Below are positions 16,034-18,181 of a stretch of 18,181 nt of DNA, one piece after another. The notes below the pieces were generated by a model. The model did not search any database. It saw only the letters and a list, made by a program, of their open reading frames with translations, and was not told the origin of the DNA. A program made the translations under genes and the position numbers. The stretch spans positions 1 to 18,181 of the forward strand of contig CAAGHW010000064.1 in the NCBI GenBank assembly GCA_900769765.1, written 5' to 3'. The number at the start of each line of letters is the position of its first letter. Position 1 is the stretch's first letter. Source of the DNA: Bacteroidaceae bacterium. Lineage in GTDB: Bacteria > Bacteroidota > Bacteroidia > Bacteroidales > Bacteroidaceae.

Positions 16034-16287
16034 AAACCATAACATACCGTACCCAAGGTACATGTTCACGATTCATTGAACTGACAGGCGACAACGGCAC
16101 TGTCATCGACGTAAAATTCTTTGGAGGTTGCGACGGCAACCTCCAAGGCATAAGCAAACTTGTCAAAGGAATGAAGTACGAGGATGTCATCGCACGCCTC
16201 AAAGGTATCAGCTGCAACGGCAAACCCACATCATGCCCCGACCAGCTATGCCGTGCCATAGAAGAGTTGATAAAAGAGGAAAGATGA
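16030..16287 (+). CDS. TSCPD domain small protein (TIGR03905-like, cysteine-rich)
   Basis: An 85-aa protein that resembles the stand-alone TSCPD family, small proteins related to the C-terminal segment of some class II ribonucleotide reductases. Visible are GTCSRFIEL (10-18), FFGGCDGNLQGISKLVKGM (30-48) and the name-giving T67-S-C-P-D71. The cysteines are C12, C34, C62, C69 and C74; the family usually has four, so a metal or redox role is plausible but unproven. The ATG overlaps the hexosaminidase TGA (ATGA, 16030-16033), which suggests translational coupling to a functionally unrelated gene. There is no signal peptide, so it is cytoplasmic. A GC-rich palindrome follows 16 bp after the stop. 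Confidence 0.85.
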   Translation: MKTITYRTQGTCSRFIELTGDNGTVIDVKFFGGCDGNLQGISKLVKGMKYEDVIARLKGISCNGKPTSCPDQLCRAIEELIKEER

Positions 16288-16302
16288 GAATTTAGAGTTG
16301 TA

Positions 16303-16322
16303 GGGGCGGGGTCTGCCCGCCC
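16303..16322. repeat. GC-rich REP-like palindrome
   Basis: GGGCGGG (16304-16310) and CCCGCCC (16316-16322) form a 7-bp all-GC stem on a five-base GTCTG loop, preceded by GTAG. It fills much of the 58-bp gap between the TSCPD and FKBP genes and stands out strongly from the surrounding sequence. No T-run follows (the next bases are A-rich), so it is not a standard terminator. A dispersed REP-like repeat or an RNA-stability hairpin fits better. Confidence 0.65.
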
Positions 16323-16345
16323 AAAGAAAAAACAAGAAAAAGACT

Positions 16346-16759
16346 ATGGCAAAAAAGATAAAGAACAACGAATACAAACTAAGGAACGAAGCCTTCATGC
16401 AGGCTTTGCGCGACGGCGAAGAGGAGCTTTTCGAGATTTCCCAAGGTGTACTGATAAAGATTATAGAAAAAGGTGACGGCGACAGGTCGCCACGTGGCAA
16501 CAACGTAGTTACCGTACACTACAAAGGAAGCCTCATCAACGGCAAGATGTTCGACAACAGCTGGGAGCGCGGCTACCCCGAGGCATTCCGTCTGAGCGAC
16601 CTGATTGTTGGTTGGCAGATAGCCCTGACACAGATGCACGTGGGCGACCATTGGATGGTGTATATACCATACGAGGTGGGCTACGGCACACGCGACAACG
16701 GCCCCATACCGGCATACTCAACACTTATCTTTGAAGTCAAACTCGTTGCGATAATGTAG
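16346..16759 (+). CDS. FKBP-type peptidyl-prolyl cis-trans isomerase
   Basis: A 137-aa protein whose residues ~50-137 form one FKBP domain. Pocket residues that can be aligned are Y59, F69-D70 (GKMFDNSW), F81, I87-V88 and W90 (LIVGWQ), Y109 (YIPYEVGYG) and F129 (TLIFEVKLV). The domain therefore looks catalytically competent for Xaa-Pro isomerisation. The N-terminal 45 residues are charged and helical, as in other short Bacteroidetes FKBPs. The start MAKKIKNNEY lacks a hydrophobic core, so this copy is probably cytoplasmic, unlike lipoprotein FKBPs of the phylum. It is followed after 8 bp by the MATE gene, so the two are almost surely cotranscribed. Confidence 0.93.
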   Translation: MAKKIKNNEYKLRNEAFMQALRDGEEELFEISQGVLIKIIEKGDGDRSPRGNNVVTVHYKGSLINGKMFDNSWERGYPEAFRLSDLIVGWQIALTQMHVGDHWMVYIPYEVGYGTRDNGPIPAYSTLIFEVKLVAIM

Positions 16760-16767
16760 AAGTTCTA

Positions 16768-18099
16768 ATGCACTCCTACCGCGAACATTACAAGGAACTT
16801 CTGAAACTCGGTTTTCCCATCGTTGTGGGACAGCTGGGAGTGATACTCGTCTCCTTTGCCGACACCTTCATGGTGGGTTGGCATGGTACAGAAGACCTTG
16901 GAGCAGCGAGTTTTGTAAACAACGTCTTTAACCTTGTGATAATTTTCGCAGTGGGCTTTTCCTATGGCCTCACTCCCATCGTCGGCAAGCTGTTCGGCGA
17001 AGGCAAACAAAAGGAGGCAGGAGCCGTGCTAAAAAACGCACTGTTCACAAACGGAGTGATGGCGTTCATACTAATTGCTGTGATGGGAGTTGTTTATCTC
17101 AACATCGACTGTCTTGGACAGCCCACGGAACTGATTCCGCTGATACGCCCCTATTTTATAGTGCTGCTACTATCGTTACCCTTTGCAATGCTTTTCAACG
17201 CGTTCAAACAATTCATCGACAGCATAACCGACACAAAGACAGCAATGTGGATTATGCTCTCGGGCAACATCGTCAACATAGTGGGTAACTATATTCTTAT
17301 CTTTGGCAAATGCGGCTTACCCGAACTTGGATTGCTCGGAGCCGGAATAGCAACGGTACTCTCACGCATGGCAATGCTGGCTCTGGCATTGGTAGTATTC
17401 CTGAGAAGCGAGCGCTACCACACTTATATGCATGGCTTCTTTAGCGGTAAGATAAATGCCGAAGAACAGAAAAAACTCAACAAGTTGGGTTTGCCTGTAG
17501 CCATGCAGATGGGAATGGAGACGGCGTCGTTCAGCCTTGCCACGATTATGGTGGGCTGGCTTGGTACAAATGCCCTTGCAGCGCATCAGATAATGTGCAC
17601 TGTGGGACAGTTGGGATTCATGATGTACTATGGCATGGCAGCCGCCGTAGCAGTAAAGGTGAGTAACTATAACGGCACAGGAAACATGGCAGATATCCGT
17701 CGCTCCGCAAATGCCGGATTCAAAATAATAGTAGTGATGGCGATAATAGCTTCGCTGACGGTGTGGTTGATACGTAACCGCATGGGATTTTTATTCACCG
17801 ACAATGTTGAGGTTGCACTGCTTGTTACACAGCTTGCCGTACCGTTCATCCTGTATCAGATTGGCGATGGCCTGCAGTGCAACTTCTCCAATGCCCTGCG
17901 AGGCATAGCCGATGTAAAGCCTGTGATGCGCTATGCCTTCATAGCCTATTTTGTGGTTTCATTGCCCATAGGCTACCTGTTTGCCTTTACCTTTGATATG
18001 GGACTGACTGGAATATGGCTGTCGTTTCCCTTTGGACTCACCACAGCCGGAGTATTGTTTTACCTGCGATTTATGAAAAAGACAAAGAAACAAATATAA
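16768..18099 (+). CDS. MATE family (NorM-like) efflux transporter
   Basis: A 443-aa inner-membrane protein of twelve expected helices in two homologous six-helix bundles, the normal MATE length. The first half has KLGFPIVVGQLGVILVSFAD followed by TFMVGW (~13-38) and GFSYGLTPIVGKLFGEG (~62-78). The second half repeats the pattern with KLGLPVAMQMGMETASFSLA followed by TIMVGWLGTNALAAHQI (~235-275). This repeat of 'P-x-x-x-x-x...MVGW' is the family signature. It should export cationic drugs or metabolites using Na+ or H+; the substrate cannot be read. It is the last gene of the run that begins at 11525, and palindromes follow the stop. Confidence 0.93.
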   Translation: MHSYREHYKELLKLGFPIVVGQLGVILVSFADTFMVGWHGTEDLGAASFVNNVFNLVIIFAVGFSYGLTPIVGKLFGEGKQKEAGAVLKNALFTNGVMAFILIAVMGVVYLNIDCLGQPTELIPLIRPYFIVLLLSLPFAMLFNAFKQFIDSITDTKTAMWIMLSGNIVNIVGNYILIFGKCGLPELGLLGAGIATVLSRMAMLALALVVFLRSERYHTYMHGFFSGKINAEEQKKLNKLGLPVAMQMGMETASFSLATIMVGWLGTNALAAHQIMCTVGQLGFMMYYGMAAAVAVKVSNYNGTGNMADIRRSANAGFKIIVVMAIIASLTVWLIRNRMGFLFTDNVEVALLVTQLAVPFILYQIGDGLQCNFSNALRGIADVKPVMRYAFIAYFVVSLPIGYLFAFTFDMGLTGIWLSFPFGLTTAGVLFYLRFMKKTKKQI

Positions 18100-18106
18100 C
18101 GATTAA

Positions 18107-18125
18107 CGAATTTGCTTGCAAATCG
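18107..18125. terminator. Possible weak hairpin after the MATE gene
   Basis: ATTTGC (18110-18115) and GCAAAT (18118-18123), with a further CG/CG pair outside one bulged A, form a short hairpin 8 bp after the MATE stop. The loop is very tight and no T-run follows, so terminator function is doubtful. Confidence 0.35.
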
Positions 18126-18146
18126 ACAGCACGAGCAGCAGTTAGT

Positions 18147-18178
18147 CGCAGGAAGCACGGTGTTAGTCGTGCCCTGCG
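18147..18178. repeat. Stable palindrome at the right edge of the window
   Basis: CGCAGG (18147-18152) pairs with CCTGCG (18173-18178), and inside it GCACG (18155-18159) pairs with CGTGC (18168-18172). The AA at 18153-18154 is a bulge and the loop is eight bases. The octamer GTTAGTCG occurs twice, at 18141-18148 and in the loop/stem at 18162-18169. The element may continue beyond the window; it could be a REP-like repeat or part of a terminator. Confidence 0.5.
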
Positions 18179-18181
18179 GGA

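Noticed and set aside
1..18181. tRNA, rRNA, insertion sequence or phage genes
   Set aside because: No T-loop type GGTTCGA-containing cloverleaf, no transposase, integrase or structural phage motif was seen on either strand; a tRNAscan or Infernal run was not possible.

Overview
The window looks like the chromosome of a gut- or oral-type Bacteroidales bacterium (Bacteroidaceae/Prevotellaceae-like; the genus cannot be fixed by eye). Four things point there. Several promoters match the Bacteroidetes primary-sigma pattern (TTTG, about 20 nt, TAnnTTTG). The threonine dehydrogenase is of the short-chain (SDR) type. A secreted hexosaminidase ends in a type IX-secretion-like tail. A small peptide of a Bacteroidales style (KKxYxKPE...LAAS...GAWGDLW) is present. 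I see no tRNA, rRNA, CRISPR array, transposase or phage gene.

Layout. 1-2658 (+): the 3' part of a large NPCBM-repeat protein, open at the left edge, with a glycine-zipper hydrophobic block inside its last module. 2718-4814 (+): a secreted two-domain acetylesterase (NanS-like). It converges on a GNAT acetyltransferase (4843-5466, -) at a perfect 18-bp hairpin that holds both stop codons. 5540-6730 (-): kbl. It is divergent from a DUF819 membrane protein (6979-8148, +), which is followed by SDR-type L-threonine 3-dehydrogenase (8337-9293, +). 9346-9625: two 127/128-bp tandem repeats plus a partial third copy, wedged between the tdh terminator and the 3' end of nadA (9630-10610, -). 10698-10856 (-): a 52-aa peptide. 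11003-11329 (-): a small three-helix membrane protein. 11525-18099 (+): a tightly packed run of TRIC-type channel, modular GH20 hexosaminidase, TSCPD small protein, FKBP isomerase and MATE efflux pump. 18100-18181: palindromes at the right edge.

How the genes fit. Kbl and Tdh together convert L-threonine to glycine plus acetyl-CoA; the DUF819 permease between them is a candidate transporter for that pathway. The acetylesterase and GH20 enzyme both fit stripping of host or dietary glycans (O-acetyl groups, then terminal HexNAc), but they lie 7.4 kb apart and are not one operon. NadA supplies quinolinate for NAD synthesis. Most of the window is ordinary metabolism and envelope biology. The parts I cannot explain are the NPCBM/glycine-zipper protein, the tandem repeat, the 52-aa peptide, the DUF819 gene in the threonine locus, and the GC-rich palindrome between the TSCPD and FKBP genes.
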